Shown here: positions 26,780 to 35,774 of the stretch, piece by piece
Layout of the letters: every line of letters begins with the position of its first letter
How positions within the stretch are numbered: position 1 is the stretch's first letter
NCBI GenBank assembly: GCA_964545915.1
Contig: CAZJHQ010000004.1
Location: forward strand, 34,305-98,304
Direction: 5' to 3'
Source: QWPN01 sp964545915
Lineage (GTDB): Bacteria > Planctomycetota > Planctomycetia > Pirellulales > UBA1268
DNA: 64,000 nucleotides
Made by a program: the position numbers and the translations under genes
Notes under the pieces: generated by a model
Told to the model about the DNA's origin: nothing
The model's database searches: none
What the model saw: only the letters and a program-made list of their open reading frames with translations

Positions 26780-27826
26780 ATGGGCGTCAGCCGGACCACC
26801 GCCATCATCGTCTGCCTCGTGCTCGGTGTCTTGGTCTGCGGCAACGCCGGGGCCCTGGAACCGGCGGCGTCACCGCCGGCCGACGTCAAGCGGCTGCTGC
26901 TCGTGTCGGTGACGCGCGGCTTCCGCCACTCCTCGATCCCCGTTGCCGAGGCGGCCCTCGAGGAACTCGGCCGCGGCCCGGCCCGCTTCCACCTCGAGTA
27001 TCTGCGGATCGCCAAGGAGAAGGAGTCCGACGATGCGCTCCGGGCGCGGTTCGCCCAGGCCTTCGCCCCCGAGACGCTCGCCACCTTCGACGGCGTGATC
27101 TTCGCCAGCACCACGGGCGAACTGCCGATCCCCGACGTCGATCGATTTCTGGCCTGGATCCGCGCGGGCAAGGCGTTCATCGGCTTCCATGCCGCGACCG
27201 ACACGCTGAAGAGTTCCGACGCCTACTGCGAGATGGTCGGCGGCAATTTCGCCGGCCATCCGTGGACCGCCGGAAACGAGCACGGGTTCGTCGTCCACGA
27301 GCCCGGCCACCGGCTGACGCGGATGTTCCCCGAGCGGTTTCGCCTCAAGGACGAGATCTACCGCTATGACAAGCGGTTCAAGCCGGAGAACCTCCGCGTC
27401 CTGATCAGCGTCGACATGCAGGCGAGCAAACCGCAGGACCCGTACGACGTGCCCGTCTCCTGGGTCCGGGACTACGGCCAGGGCCGCGTCTTCTACACGA
27501 ACTTCGGCCACAACGAGTCGACCTGGCGGGACCCGGTGTTTCGCGAGCATGCGATCGAGGGGATGGGCTGGGCCCTGGGCAGGTTCGACGCCCCGGCGAC
27601 GCCGAATCCCCAGGTCCAGGCGGCCTCGGGAGTTCGCAGTGCCATCCCCGCCGCCGCCGCCGCCAGCGGCCGGACGGTCGACGAACTCCGCGGCAAGGCC
27701 GAGGCCAAGATCGCCAAGGATGCGGCCTGGGCCGAGGGACTGCGGCCGCTGCTCTTCGACCTGCGTCACAGCGAGGACCGCGGCCCGGCGCTCGCGGCCC
27801 TCGTCGCCGAACTCGACAAGCCATGA
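26780..27826 (+). CDS. Secreted ThuA-domain protein
   Basis: 348-residue protein with a signal peptide (AIIVCLVLGVLVCGNAGA) and a ThuA (trehalose-utilisation) domain, a glutamine-amidotransferase-like fold: LLLVSVTRGFRHSSIPVAE, KAFIGFHAATDTL, GGNFAGHPW, and the late GQGRVFYTNFGHNESTW. ThuA proteins in planctomycetes are numerous and often linked to sugar or secondary-metabolite oxidation; the exact substrate is not known. A 10-nt direct repeat (GACAAGCCAT) sits across the stop codon. Confidence 0.85.
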   Translation: MGVSRTTAIIVCLVLGVLVCGNAGALEPAASPPADVKRLLLVSVTRGFRHSSIPVAEAALEELGRGPARFHLEYLRIAKEKESDDALRARFAQAFAPETLATFDGVIFASTTGELPIPDVDRFLAWIRAGKAFIGFHAATDTLKSSDAYCEMVGGNFAGHPWTAGNEHGFVVHEPGHRLTRMFPERFRLKDEIYRYDKRFKPENLRVLISVDMQASKPQDPYDVPVSWVRDYGQGRVFYTNFGHNESTWRDPVFREHAIEGMGWALGRFDAPATPNPQVQAASGVRSAIPAAAAASGRTVDELRGKAEAKIAKDAAWAEGLRPLLFDLRHSEDRGPALAALVAELDKP

Positions 27827-27974
27827 CAAGCCATGACAGGTGCGCTAAGGGCGTTGGCGGTTGATTGACTCACGATACCGAGGTCGATAGTCAGCCGACG
27901 TAGTCTCTGGTCTGCATCGCGGATTTGCACTGCAGACCGGATGTCGGGCCCAGAGTCTCCGGGAGCCTTGCCAT

Positions 27975-28905
27975 ATGACTGGGCCGTTCGGTCGGCGGCT
28001 GGTGTGCGGCTTGTGGCTGGCGTTGAGTTTCGCGGTCCCTGCGTGGGGGGCGAAGCCGGGCAAGCAGCCGCCCCCTGCGGCGGCGGAGGAGTGGCCGTCC
28101 ATCGAACGGGAGATGGCACGTGCTCCTCGCCCATGAAGCCGACAAAATTCTGCTCGACCGGCCGGAGGCCAAGAACTCCGTGGTGACGATCAGCGACAAG
28201 CGGCTGCAGTGGACCGGTGCCGACGGCAAGCCGCTGCTTTCGGCCGCCTGCACATGGAAGCAGGAGGCGAGCCCGAGGTGGCTGGTGGACCTGAAGCCGG
28301 AGGGAGGGGCTGGGGATCAGCCCGAGCTGCCGGGGGTCGCCTGTCTGTTCGAGAAGGACGTGCTGAAGATTTCCTGGCGGACGGCAGGCCCACTTGGACA
28401 GGGGCCGCCCGAAAGGTTTCGCCGGCGATCGTGATCAGGGATATCTGCTGCTGACGCGGAACCCCCTCGGCAGCCCGCCCCCTGGCCAGGCGAACCTTGT
28501 GGGACAATGGAAGTTGATGACCGTCCTGGACCACTCTCTGGAGAAGATCGGGGGAGGCCGTTCGACCGAGGTGGTGGAGTTCGGCACGGATACCTTCGCC
28601 CTGAAGGGCAGGCCCGAAGACAGAACCAGTGGGTTCGCCGGCGGCTGCACGCTCGATACCTCGGCCCGGCCGACCAGCATCAAGTTCAACGTGACCAGTC
28701 CGCCGCCTGGCAAGGGGGCGACGCCCACGCCGCTCGACGGATTCGTGCCCGGGATCGTCCAGTTCCTGGACGAAGACACCGCGCGGTTGTGCTACCGGGA
28801 AAGCGGCTGGCGGGGCAACGCCCCTTCGGAGGCCCGCCAGTATCCGGAGAGTTTTTCTCCGACGGCAACATGAATCTGTGGATCTTCCGGCGCTCGAAGC
28901 CGTAA
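27975..28905 (+). pseudogene. TIGR03067-like secreted two-domain protein, broken by three frameshifts
   Basis: The gene starts at ATG 27975 with a signal peptide (LVCGLWLALSFAVPAWG). The frame is lost near 28105-28112, continues at WHVLLAHEADKILLDRPEA in another frame, shifts again in a TTT run near 28418 (PPERF to AGDRDQGYLLLTRNP), and a third time in a T5 run near 28854 (PESF to FSDGNMNLWIFRRSKP), ending at the stop at 28905. Two related domains are present (LPGVACLFEKDVLKISW and VPGIVQFLDEDTARLCY). TIGR03067 domains are a planctomycete family of unknown function. The shifts may be true decay or sequencing indels. Confidence 0.65.
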
Positions 28906-29054
28906 ATCTTGCAGCCGTACATGAAGGGGGGGCGGCCCACTCGTCCCCAGGCGGGCGACCGGCTCGTGATCGAGATCACCGGCGCCTGCGGCTTCGCGGC
29001 GGCGACCGGCCCGACGCTTGTGCCCCGCGCCGCCGTTCGGGCAGACTACGAGAC

Positions 29055-30296
29055 GTGGACATCTCGATCTGCCGCCGCGAGTCGCCCGACGCTCTCGTGC
29101 TCGTCGTGTCGGGCCGGTTGGATGCCGAACATGCCGGCGAACTGGCCCGAGCGGTCGACGAGGAGTTCCGGCGCGGCCAGCATGCGATCGCCCTCGATCT
29201 CGCCGCCTGTGGCTTTCTCAGCTCGGCCGGCATCCGCGTGCTCTTCGAGATCCATCGGCGAGCGCAGGGCCTGGGAGGCCACTGTCTGATCCGGGCCGCC
29301 AGCGAGCCGATCCGCAGGGTGCTCGATCTCACGCGGCTCGCGCCGATCCTGATGGAGTCGGCGGCGGGCCGCGCGGCCCCACGGACCGCCGCCACCGCGG
29401 TCGATGTGCTGTGCGGCGCGGTGCGGTTCATCGGCCTCGAGCGGCCGGGGGCAGCGCCGCTTCGCGGCCGGCTCATCGGCTCGGCCCCCGCCGCCTTCAC
29501 GGGCGATCTTTCCGCCGCCGAGCGGGTGCCGCTGCCGCGGCATGCGTTCGCTCTCGGCCTCGGCGCGGTGGCGGATGCCGGCCCGCCCGCCGACCGGGCC
29601 GGCGAGATGCTCGCGGCCTGTGGCATCGCCTTCCACCGCCGGCCGCAGCCCTTTGCAGCCGTCGACTATTTGGCCGCAGCCGGCGATCTCGTGCCGGAGC
29701 TCGACGTCGTCGCCGGGCTTGTCTGGGAGGGCGTGCCGACCGGCCACGCGGGCTTCGAGGCGGCGGACGATGCCGACGCGGTCGCGATCGACGACCTGGT
29801 GGCGGCGGTCTTCGAGCACGCCGCGAGCGACACCGTCGCCATCGTCGTCGCAGGGGAGGTGCACGGGCTCGTGGGCGCCGAACTCATCCGCCCGCTCGCC
29901 GCCGCCACGAGGACCGACCGGCCGGGCTCCCCGAGCCGCGAGACCGCCGCCCGCTGGCTGAGCTTTTCCCGCGAGCCGGTGCATGTCCGGCAAACGGCGG
30001 TCGTCGTGGGCGTGGCCACCCGCGGCTCGCCGACCGGCCCGCTCGCGGATTTCGTGCGGCCGCTGGGCTCCGGTGCGGCCTGTGGGCATCTGCATGCGAC
30101 CGTGTTTCCCTTGCGGCCGTTGCGGCGCGGAGGCGGCGACCTGGCCACCACCGTGACCGACATCACCGCATCCGAGCCGCTCGCACTCATGCACCTCCTC
30201 GCCGACCCGGAGCCGGTGCTCGGCAGGGGCCGCTCGCAGTTCGTTCGCGGTCGGTGCTGGTTCGCGCCGCTGGCCCTCGCCGGAGCTGGCGGATGA
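29055..30296 (+). CDS. STAS domain fused to an uncharacterised C-terminal region
   Basis: 413-residue protein. Residues 1-95 are a STAS/anti-sigma-antagonist domain: DALVLVVSGRLDAEHAGELA and FLSSAGIRVLFEI, with the usual phosphorylatable Ser in the SSAG loop. The remaining 300 or so residues are conserved-looking but I do not recognise a family (phrases: LERPGAAPLRGRLIGSAP, AIVVAGEVHGLVGAELIRP, HVRQTAVVVGVATRG). I start at GTG 29055, where the STAS strand begins; earlier in-frame sequence is Arg-rich and overlaps the preceding gene. The stop overlaps the permease start (ATGA), so it belongs to the transporter operon and may regulate transport, as STAS domains do for SLC26-type carriers (inference). 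Confidence 0.72.
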   Translation: MDISICRRESPDALVLVVSGRLDAEHAGELARAVDEEFRRGQHAIALDLAACGFLSSAGIRVLFEIHRRAQGLGGHCLIRAASEPIRRVLDLTRLAPILMESAAGRAAPRTAATAVDVLCGAVRFIGLERPGAAPLRGRLIGSAPAAFTGDLSAAERVPLPRHAFALGLGAVADAGPPADRAGEMLAACGIAFHRRPQPFAAVDYLAAAGDLVPELDVVAGLVWEGVPTGHAGFEAADDADAVAIDDLVAAVFEHAASDTVAIVVAGEVHGLVGAELIRPLAAATRTDRPGSPSRETAARWLSFSREPVHVRQTAVVVGVATRGSPTGPLADFVRPLGSGAACGHLHATVFPLRPLRRGGGDLATTVTDITASEPLALMHLLADPEPVLGRGRSQFVRGRCWFAPLALAGAGG

Positions 30297-31204
30297 TCAC
30301 GCTGCTCTCCACATGGACGTTCGGTCTCGCCCTGGCTCTCGTCGCGTTGGGCGTGTTCGTGAGCTACCGTTTGTTCTCCTTTCCCGACATCACGACCGAC
30401 GGCTCGTTCACGCTTGGTGCCGTCGCCACGGCGGTGCTGCTCACGGCCGGCGTCGATCCACTCCTCGCCACGCTCGGCGGCATGGCCGCCGGCGGCCTCG
30501 CGGGCTGCGCGACAGCGGTCCTGCACGCCCAGTTCGGCATCGAGCGGCTGCTCGCCGGCATCCTCGTGACGACGGCGCTGGCGAGCGTGAACCTCGTCCT
30601 CCTCGGCCGCAGCAACGTGCCGCTCACCGGCGTGCGCACGCTGCTCGACCGGGCCGAGGCGGTGCTCGGCCCGCCCCTCGAGCGGGCGGGCCTCGCGCCG
30701 GCCGTCGCCGGCGAGACGGCCCGGCTCGTGCTCATGCTCCTCATCGTGGCGCTCGCGATAGCCACCCTCTGGATCTTCTTCCGCACGCAGCTCGGCACGG
30801 CGATGCGGGCGGGAGGCGACACGCCCACCATGGCCCGGGCCCTCGGCCGCGACACCGGGGGCATGACGCTCGCGGGCCTGGCGATCGCCAACTCGCTGAC
30901 GGCGTTCTCCGGTGGGCTGGTCGCCCAGTATCAGGGCTTCGCCGACGTGCAGATGGGAATCGGCATGGTGGTCTGGGGCATGGCGAGCGTGTTTCTCGGC
31001 GCCGCGCTGGTGGGCCCCGTGCGGCTCGGCGGGGCGCTCGTGTCCACGGCCGCGGGCAGCGTCACCTTTCGACTGCTCGTCGCGGCGGCCCTCCGCGCCG
31101 GGCTCGATCCCGACTGGCTCAAGGCGGCCACCGCTGCGGTCGTGCTCGCGGCCCTCGTCGCCCCGCGGTTCCTCTCCCGAGGCAGCCATGCTCGAGCTCA
31201 CTGA
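30293..31204 (+). CDS. ABC transporter permease, COG4120 (TrpX-operon type)
   Basis: 303-residue inner-membrane permease with about eight hydrophobic segments (TFGLALALVALGVFVSYRLF, LLATLGGMAAGGLAGCATAV, LVLMLLIVALAIATLWIFF). Phrases FPDITTDGSFTLGA, RAGGDTPTMARALG and FSGGLVAQYQGFADVQMGIG are typical of the COG4120 permeases that pair with COG1101 ATPases and COG2984 binding proteins. It begins at ATG 30293 within the STAS-gene stop and overlaps the ATPase gene by 17 nt. Known members import tryptophan, tyrosine or other aromatic compounds, but the substrate here is not shown. Confidence 0.87.
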   Translation: MITLLSTWTFGLALALVALGVFVSYRLFSFPDITTDGSFTLGAVATAVLLTAGVDPLLATLGGMAAGGLAGCATAVLHAQFGIERLLAGILVTTALASVNLVLLGRSNVPLTGVRTLLDRAEAVLGPPLERAGLAPAVAGETARLVLMLLIVALAIATLWIFFRTQLGTAMRAGGDTPTMARALGRDTGGMTLAGLAIANSLTAFSGGLVAQYQGFADVQMGIGMVVWGMASVFLGAALVGPVRLGGALVSTAAGSVTFRLLVAAALRAGLDPDWLKAATAAVVLAALVAPRFLSRGSHARAH

Positions 31205-32000
31205 CGCGGTGGTGTCGTTCGTCTCGCCCGGCGGGCCCACGGTCCGGGCCGTGGACGGCGTCTCGCTCACGCTGCCGGCGGGGGCGTTCGTCGTCGTGAT
31301 CGGCACGAACGGGTCGGGCAAGAGCACGCTCCTCGGAGCGATCGCCGGCACCGTGCGGCTCGACGCCGGCTCGATCAGCGTCGCGGGGCACGACGTCACG
31401 CGGTGGCGAGAGCACGAGCGGGCGCGGCTCGTGGGCCGCGTCTTTCAGGATCCGCGGGCGGGCACGGCGTCGAGCCTGTCGGTGCTGGAGAACATCGCCG
31501 TGGCCGCCTGCCGCGGCCGCTGCGCCGGGCTGCGTTGGGCGACGGGACCGCAGCTGCGGGACGAGGCGGCCCGGCGGCTGGCGGCCATCGTGCCGGGGCT
31601 CGAGACGCGGCTCGATCAGCCGATCGGCTCGCTCTCCGGCGGCCAGCGGCAGATCGTCACGCTCGTGATGGCCACCTGGCAGCGGCCCGAGCTGCTGCTC
31701 CTCGACGAGCATACCGCCGCCCTCGATCCCGCGGCCGCCGACCGCGTGATCCAGGCCACCGCCCGGATCATCCGCGAGCAGCGGCTCACCGCGCTGATGG
31801 TCACGCACTCGCTCGCCCAGGCCGCCGCGCTCGGTGACCGGCTGATCCTGGTCCACCGCGGGCGGATCGCCCTCGACGTGGAGGGGGGAGCGAAGCGCCG
31901 GCTGACGGCCGACGACCTGGCCGGGCGGTTCGACGCCCTGCGCCGCGGCGACCAGCTGGACGATGCCGCGGCCCGCACGCTGGCGGAGGCCTATGTATGA
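31188..32000 (+). CDS. ABC transporter ATP-binding protein, COG1101 type
   Basis: 270-residue ATPase: Walker A GTNGSGKST, Q-loop VFQDPRAGTASSLSV, signature LSGGQRQIV, Walker B LLLLDEHTAALDP and switch His in VTHS. The phrase QDPRAGT is typical of the COG1101 partner of COG4120 permeases. The Walker B has DEHTAALD in place of the usual DEPT, which is the rule in this subgroup. It starts 17 nt inside the permease gene and its stop overlaps the start of the binding-protein gene (ATGA). Confidence 0.9.
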   Translation: MLELTDAVVSFVSPGGPTVRAVDGVSLTLPAGAFVVVIGTNGSGKSTLLGAIAGTVRLDAGSISVAGHDVTRWREHERARLVGRVFQDPRAGTASSLSVLENIAVAACRGRCAGLRWATGPQLRDEAARRLAAIVPGLETRLDQPIGSLSGGQRQIVTLVMATWQRPELLLLDEHTAALDPAAADRVIQATARIIREQRLTALMVTHSLAQAAALGDRLILVHRGRIALDVEGGAKRRLTADDLAGRFDALRRGDQLDDAAARTLAEAYV

Positions 32001-33130
32001 CCGCTGTCGCCCCGGCCCCGGCGCCGGTCGTCCTCCTCCGGCGGTCGCTCCCCACGCTCCTGCTGCTCGGCGGCGCCTCGGCGCTGCTGCTCGCGACCGA
32101 TCGGGCCGGCGCGAGCAGGGCGGTCCCCGCCGTGGCCGTGCTCCAGCAGGTGAGCACGTCGCTGCTCGACGACGCCGTGACGGGCATGATCGCGGGGCTC
32201 GCCGAACGCGGGTACGTCGCGGGCTCCACGGTCACGATCCGGCGCTACAACGCCGAAGGGGACCTCGCCCAGGCCAACGCCATCGCCCGGGAAATCGCCG
32301 GCGGACCGTTTGATCTCGCGCTCACGTCGAGCACGCCGTCGCTCCAGGCCCTCGCCACCGCCAACGACCGCGGCCGGATCCTCCATGTCTTCTCCGCCGT
32401 CGCCGACCCCTTTTCGGCGGGCGTGGGACTCGACCGCAGCGATCCGCTCGTGCATCCGCGGCATCTCGTCGGCTACGGCAGCCTGGCGCCGGTCGATGCC
32501 ACGTTCCGCATCGCGCGGGCGATCAACCCGCGGCTGGCGCGGGTGGGCGTCGCCCACAATCCGGCCGAGAGCAATTCGCGGCGGTTCATGGAGCTGGCCC
32601 GGGCCAGCTGCAGGGCCCGCGGCATCGAGCTGCTCGAAGCCGCCGTCGAAAACTCCTCGGGCGTGGTCGAGGCGATCCAGGCGATGCTGTCGCGCGGCGC
32701 GGAGGCGGTCTTCGTGCCGGGGGACACGACCGTGTCGAGCGTCATCGACTCGGTGATCGCGGCGGCGGCGAAGGGGGGCGTGCCGGTCTTCACCGTGGTG
32801 CCCGGCAGGCCCGACCGCGGCACGCTGTTCGACGTCGGGTTCGACTTCCGCGAGGTCGGCCTACTGGCCGGCCGGCTGGCGGGCGACCTGCTTCGCGGCA
32901 CCGATCCGGCGACCGTCCCGATCGGCGAGACCGTCCGCGAGATTCCCCCGCGGCTCACGATCAACCTCACCGCGCCGAGCTACGATCGGGGCCGGTGGCG
33001 GGTGCCCGCGGAGTTCCTCCGGCAGGCACAGGTCGTGATCGACGCCGACGGCCGCCGCGACCAGCCCGAGGCGATCCTTGCCGGACCGTTCACCGAAGCC
33101 GAGACGGCTGCCTCCCGCGCGGCCCGTTGA
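31997..33130 (+). CDS. ABC transporter substrate-binding protein, COG2984 (TrpX-like)
   Basis: 377-residue exported binding protein with an N-terminal hydrophobic signal (LPTLLLLGGASALLLATD) and a two-lobed type I fold: VAVLQQVSTSLLDDAVTGM, LALTSSTPSLQALATAN, ARVGVAHNPAESNS, AVFVPGDTTVSSVIDSV and FDVGFDFREVGLLAG. These phrases fit COG2984. No lipobox cysteine is seen, so it may stay anchored by the uncleaved helix or be released. It is the last gene of the overlapping operon, an unusual order since binding proteins are often first. Confidence 0.87.
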   Translation: MTAVAPAPAPVVLLRRSLPTLLLLGGASALLLATDRAGASRAVPAVAVLQQVSTSLLDDAVTGMIAGLAERGYVAGSTVTIRRYNAEGDLAQANAIAREIAGGPFDLALTSSTPSLQALATANDRGRILHVFSAVADPFSAGVGLDRSDPLVHPRHLVGYGSLAPVDATFRIARAINPRLARVGVAHNPAESNSRRFMELARASCRARGIELLEAAVENSSGVVEAIQAMLSRGAEAVFVPGDTTVSSVIDSVIAAAAKGGVPVFTVVPGRPDRGTLFDVGFDFREVGLLAGRLAGDLLRGTDPATVPIGETVREIPPRLTINLTAPSYDRGRWRVPAEFLRQAQVVIDADGRRDQPEAILAGPFTEAETAASRAAR

Positions 33131-33474
33131 GCCTACGGCCGGTTCACCGAAACCGGGCTGCTGATTCCGGCGGTTCGGGAATGGGTTTCCGTTGGGTCGG
33201 GCTTGGCGGTCCCGTGTCCTTGAAGCCCGAGGCGTGAGCCGAGGGAATGGGGAGCGGTTTCCGGTGGAGCGTCGCGCGTTCCCTCAGCTTGCTTTCTGAT
33301 GGTGCGCGTTCTCTAGTCCGATGGCCTCATGCCATGAAAAGGCGGCTGCGGTCTTCTGGAGCGGCGGGCCCCGACCGTCGAATGAGGGCCTGTGGCTCCA
33401 CAACCCGCATTCGCAAGCCTGGAGGCTTGCGCCCCATAGCGGCTGCCACCGGCCACCATGGTGCGACACCGTCC
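33131..33474. other. Intergenic region between the ABC operon and the ars-like cluster
   Basis: 344 nt between two 3' ends. It holds a perfect 8-bp hairpin (CGCAAGCC at 33412-33419, loop TGGA, GGCTTGCG at 33424-33431) about 45 nt past the stop of the DUF6428 gene; it could act as a terminator for the minus strand but lacks a T-run. No gene is seen. Confidence 0.5.
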
Positions 33475-33906
33475 TCAACAGCAAGCGCCGCCGTCCACGC
33501 CGCACTTGTCCGGAGCGAGACAGGCCGTGTGCTTCGCGCCGAGATAGAACAAGAGGCCAGCGGGCGTGACTTCCACCCCGGCAACCGGGTACTGCGAAAT
33601 CGTTCCTTCTTCGTACTCGACTTCGACCGGCAGATCGTCGCTCTTCAGCACTGGACTGGCGATTTCCATGATCTTCGCCAGCTTGTTCGTCTGGAGCCGA
33701 TGGTCTTTGTCGTCGGCGACCCAGATCTGCAGCAGGCAGGACGCTCGGGAGCGGATCGTGCCGCCGCAGTCGATGAAGTCCTTCTGCAGACGCCCGACTT
33801 CGGTGATGTGGTAGTGCTCCGGAACGAACGCCTTGTCCGGCAGCATCCAGTGCATCTTCGCCTCGGGATGGGCGGCCAAAACCGCCCGCAGTTCTGCAAC
33901 CGTCAT
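33475..33906 (-). CDS. DUF6428 family protein
   Basis: 143-residue small protein. Family-like phrases: MTVAELRAVLAAHPEAKMHWML, VPEHYHITEVGRLQKDFIDCGG and LQIWVADDKDHRL. It ends in a Cys-rich tail (CLAPDKCG, then GGACC). Proteins of this kind are usually found beside arsenate-reductase and aquaporin/ArsR genes and have no known activity; metalloid binding through the Cys tail is a guess. I start at ATG 33906, which is 10 nt past the stop of the arsC-like gene, so it is the third gene of that operon. Confidence 0.75.
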   Translation of the reverse strand: MTVAELRAVLAAHPEAKMHWMLPDKAFVPEHYHITEVGRLQKDFIDCGGTIRSRASCLLQIWVADDKDHRLQTNKLAKIMEIASPVLKSDDLPVEVEYEEGTISQYPVAGVEVTPAGLLFYLGAKHTACLAPDKCGVDGGACC

Positions 33907-33916
33907 CGACGACCTT

Positions 33917-34315
33917 TCAGTGATGAACATCGAGGGACGCGAGCAACGCCAGCACCTTCTTCTCAATCAGATCTCTGACGCCCCGAAACTCCTCGGGCGA
34001 CATGTCGCGGGGGTCCGGGATCTGCCAGTCCTCCCGCCGACCGGCCCGCACGAGCGGACATTCGTCGCCGCACCCCATGGTGACCGCGACGTCCACGGGC
34101 CGGCCGTTGAACTCCTCCAGGCCCTTGGATGAGTGGGAAGCCAGGTCGACGCCCACCTCCCGCATGGCCTCGATCGCCTTGGGATTGATGCGCCCCGATG
34201 GCCGGGAGCCAGCGCTGGCGGCCTGCACCCTGTGTCCGCCGTGCAGCCGGGCGAAGGCTTCGGCCATTTGACTGCGGTTCGAGTTCTCGACGCAGACGAA
34301 CAACACCGTCTTCAT
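33917..34315 (-). CDS. arsC: Arsenate reductase, low-molecular-weight phosphatase type
   Basis: 132-residue thiol-dependent reductase. The active-site loop is CVENSNRSQMAEAF (CX5R), followed by the family motifs SAGSRPSG, GVDLASHSSKGLEEF and WQIPDPRDMSPEEFR with the Asp-Pro general acid. It reduces arsenate to arsenite in the cytoplasm with help from thioredoxin or glutathione. Start ATG 34315 overlaps the aquaporin stop (ATGA), so the two are coupled; arsenite would leave through the aquaporin. Confidence 0.9.
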   Translation of the reverse strand: MKTVLFVCVENSNRSQMAEAFARLHGGHRVQAASAGSRPSGRINPKAIEAMREVGVDLASHSSKGLEEFNGRPVDVAVTMGCGDECPLVRAGRREDWQIPDPRDMSPEEFRGVRDLIEKKVLALLASLDVHH

Positions 34316-35007
34316 GATCTGCTCCTGATGCCACCCGACCCGGCGCATGCCGCCGCATGAGCGCACCGGTACAGCGGCACGCTGGCCAACGCCCCGGCGA
34401 TCGGGCCGACGATGTAGATCCACATGTGGTCGAGGCGCATCGTCACGACCGCCGGAGCCAATGACCGCGCCGGGTTCAGTGACGCCCCGCTGATCGGGCC
34501 GGCAAAGACCGCTGCGAAGCCGATGACCCCGCCGATGACGATGCCACCGAAACGCCGGTCTTCGACGTCTCCAGAGGAAACGCTGAGAATCACGAACATC
34601 AGGATCGAGGTCAGCACGAACTCGAGTGCGAGCGACTGGAAATCGCCGCCGGCGGGAATCGTGGCCCCGAGCGTCCGGCTCTCGGGAAACAGCATCCTGA
34701 GCGTGCCACTTGCCAGCAAGGCCCCGACGCACTGGCTGCCGACGTAGGGCACGACCAGAAACGGATCAAACCGGCGGGCGGCGCACAGCCCGAGAGTCAC
34801 CGCCGGGTTGATGTGGCATCCCGAGACCCGGCCGAGTGCGTAGATCATCGCCATGACCACCAATCCGAACGCGAGCGACACGCCTCCATGCGTGACGCCC
34901 CCCTTCGTCACCTCGTTGACGACCACAGTTCCGGTTCCCACGAACACGAGGCAGAACGTGCCGAACGCTTCGGCACAAAGCCGGTTGGACAGCGTGGGCT
35001 GATTCAT
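34312..35007 (-). CDS. Aquaporin (AqpS-like, arsenite channel)
   Basis: 231-residue membrane channel of the MIP family with six predicted helices and both NPA signatures: HINPAVTLG and SLNPARSLAP. Being followed without a gap by arsenate reductase and DUF6428 it matches the AqpS arrangement, in which arsenite leaves the cell passively by the channel. No ArsR gene and no ArsB/Acr3 pump are seen in the neighbouring 2 kb. Channel selectivity cannot be read from the sequence. Confidence 0.88.
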   Translation of the reverse strand: MNQPTLSNRLCAEAFGTFCLVFVGTGTVVVNEVTKGGVTHGGVSLAFGLVVMAMIYALGRVSGCHINPAVTLGLCAARRFDPFLVVPYVGSQCVGALLASGTLRMLFPESRTLGATIPAGGDFQSLALEFVLTSILMFVILSVSSGDVEDRRFGGIVIGGVIGFAAVFAGPISGASLNPARSLAPAVVTMRLDHMWIYIVGPIAGALASVPLYRCAHAAACAGSGGIRSRS

Positions 35008-35222
35008 CGTGCTGTCGTGCTCCCGTCGAACCTGAAATCTCGGTGTTCAGCCTATCCGTTTGGCCAGAGGATTCCAGGCCATGCCCCGGCAGCGCACGCG
35101 GCTGTGCGGCGCCGCGAAGGGGGGGTCAGGGCCGGTCTGTGCCGACGAAGAACATCCCCCCTGCGCGTGTCCTCCTGGCTGGCCTGTCGAGGCCTGCGCC
35201 GAGCGTCGCGCAACGCCCGGCA

Positions 35223-35774
35223 TCAGGACGCGGCCAACTGATAGTGGCGCGTGATGAGGTCGTTCTGGATCCAGAGCAGTTTGCCGAACGCAAGCAGCAG
35301 TCGCGACTCCGTCTGGCGATCCAAGCCGAACGACAGGATGGTCTGGGTTACGGCGGTCGCCACGAAGCCCAGCAGGGCATTCATCTGCACGAGCGGGACG
35401 TCCAGTTCGGGGCTGCCCGCCTCCGGGGTGTGAATCTTCCCGACCATGTCGAGGTAGTCGACCATCGTGGCGTCATATTCGCCCGTGACGAGTCGGGTCA
35501 GATAGCGGGCAAGATGCTGCTTCCGAAACGCGATCATGGGGTGGTCGAGCGTGACCGCGTCCAAGCCTTCTGGAACCGGTCCGTCATAACCGCTCTGCCG
35601 CGGCACGAAGTGACGCTTCGTCGCGTCGTAGGAGAACAGTTTCTCGTACACGGCGTCGACCAGGGCGGGAACAAGCGGCCCCAGGTGCGGGGCCGCCGTA
35701 TGGATCGCGGCGATGTCGTCCTTTCCAAACCCGATGAACTCGGCGAGGTAGCCGAACCAGTCGCGGACGGTCGA
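35223..35774 (-). pseudogene. Protoglobin, 5'-truncated
   Basis: Heme-protein-like ORF of the protoglobin family: WFGYLAEFIGFGKDDIAAIH, then LVPALVDAVYEKLF, then LDHPMIAFRKQHLARYL and a long C-terminal helical part ending ITRHYQLAAS. The reading frame is open back to about 35774 but a TGA at 35775-35777 precedes it, and no ATG, GTG or TTG lies between the stop and the GTG at 35651. The first roughly 15 residues and the start are therefore lost. Translation from the GTG would remove the first helix. The break coincides with the truncated end of the Rrf2 gene on the other strand. Confidence 0.65.
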
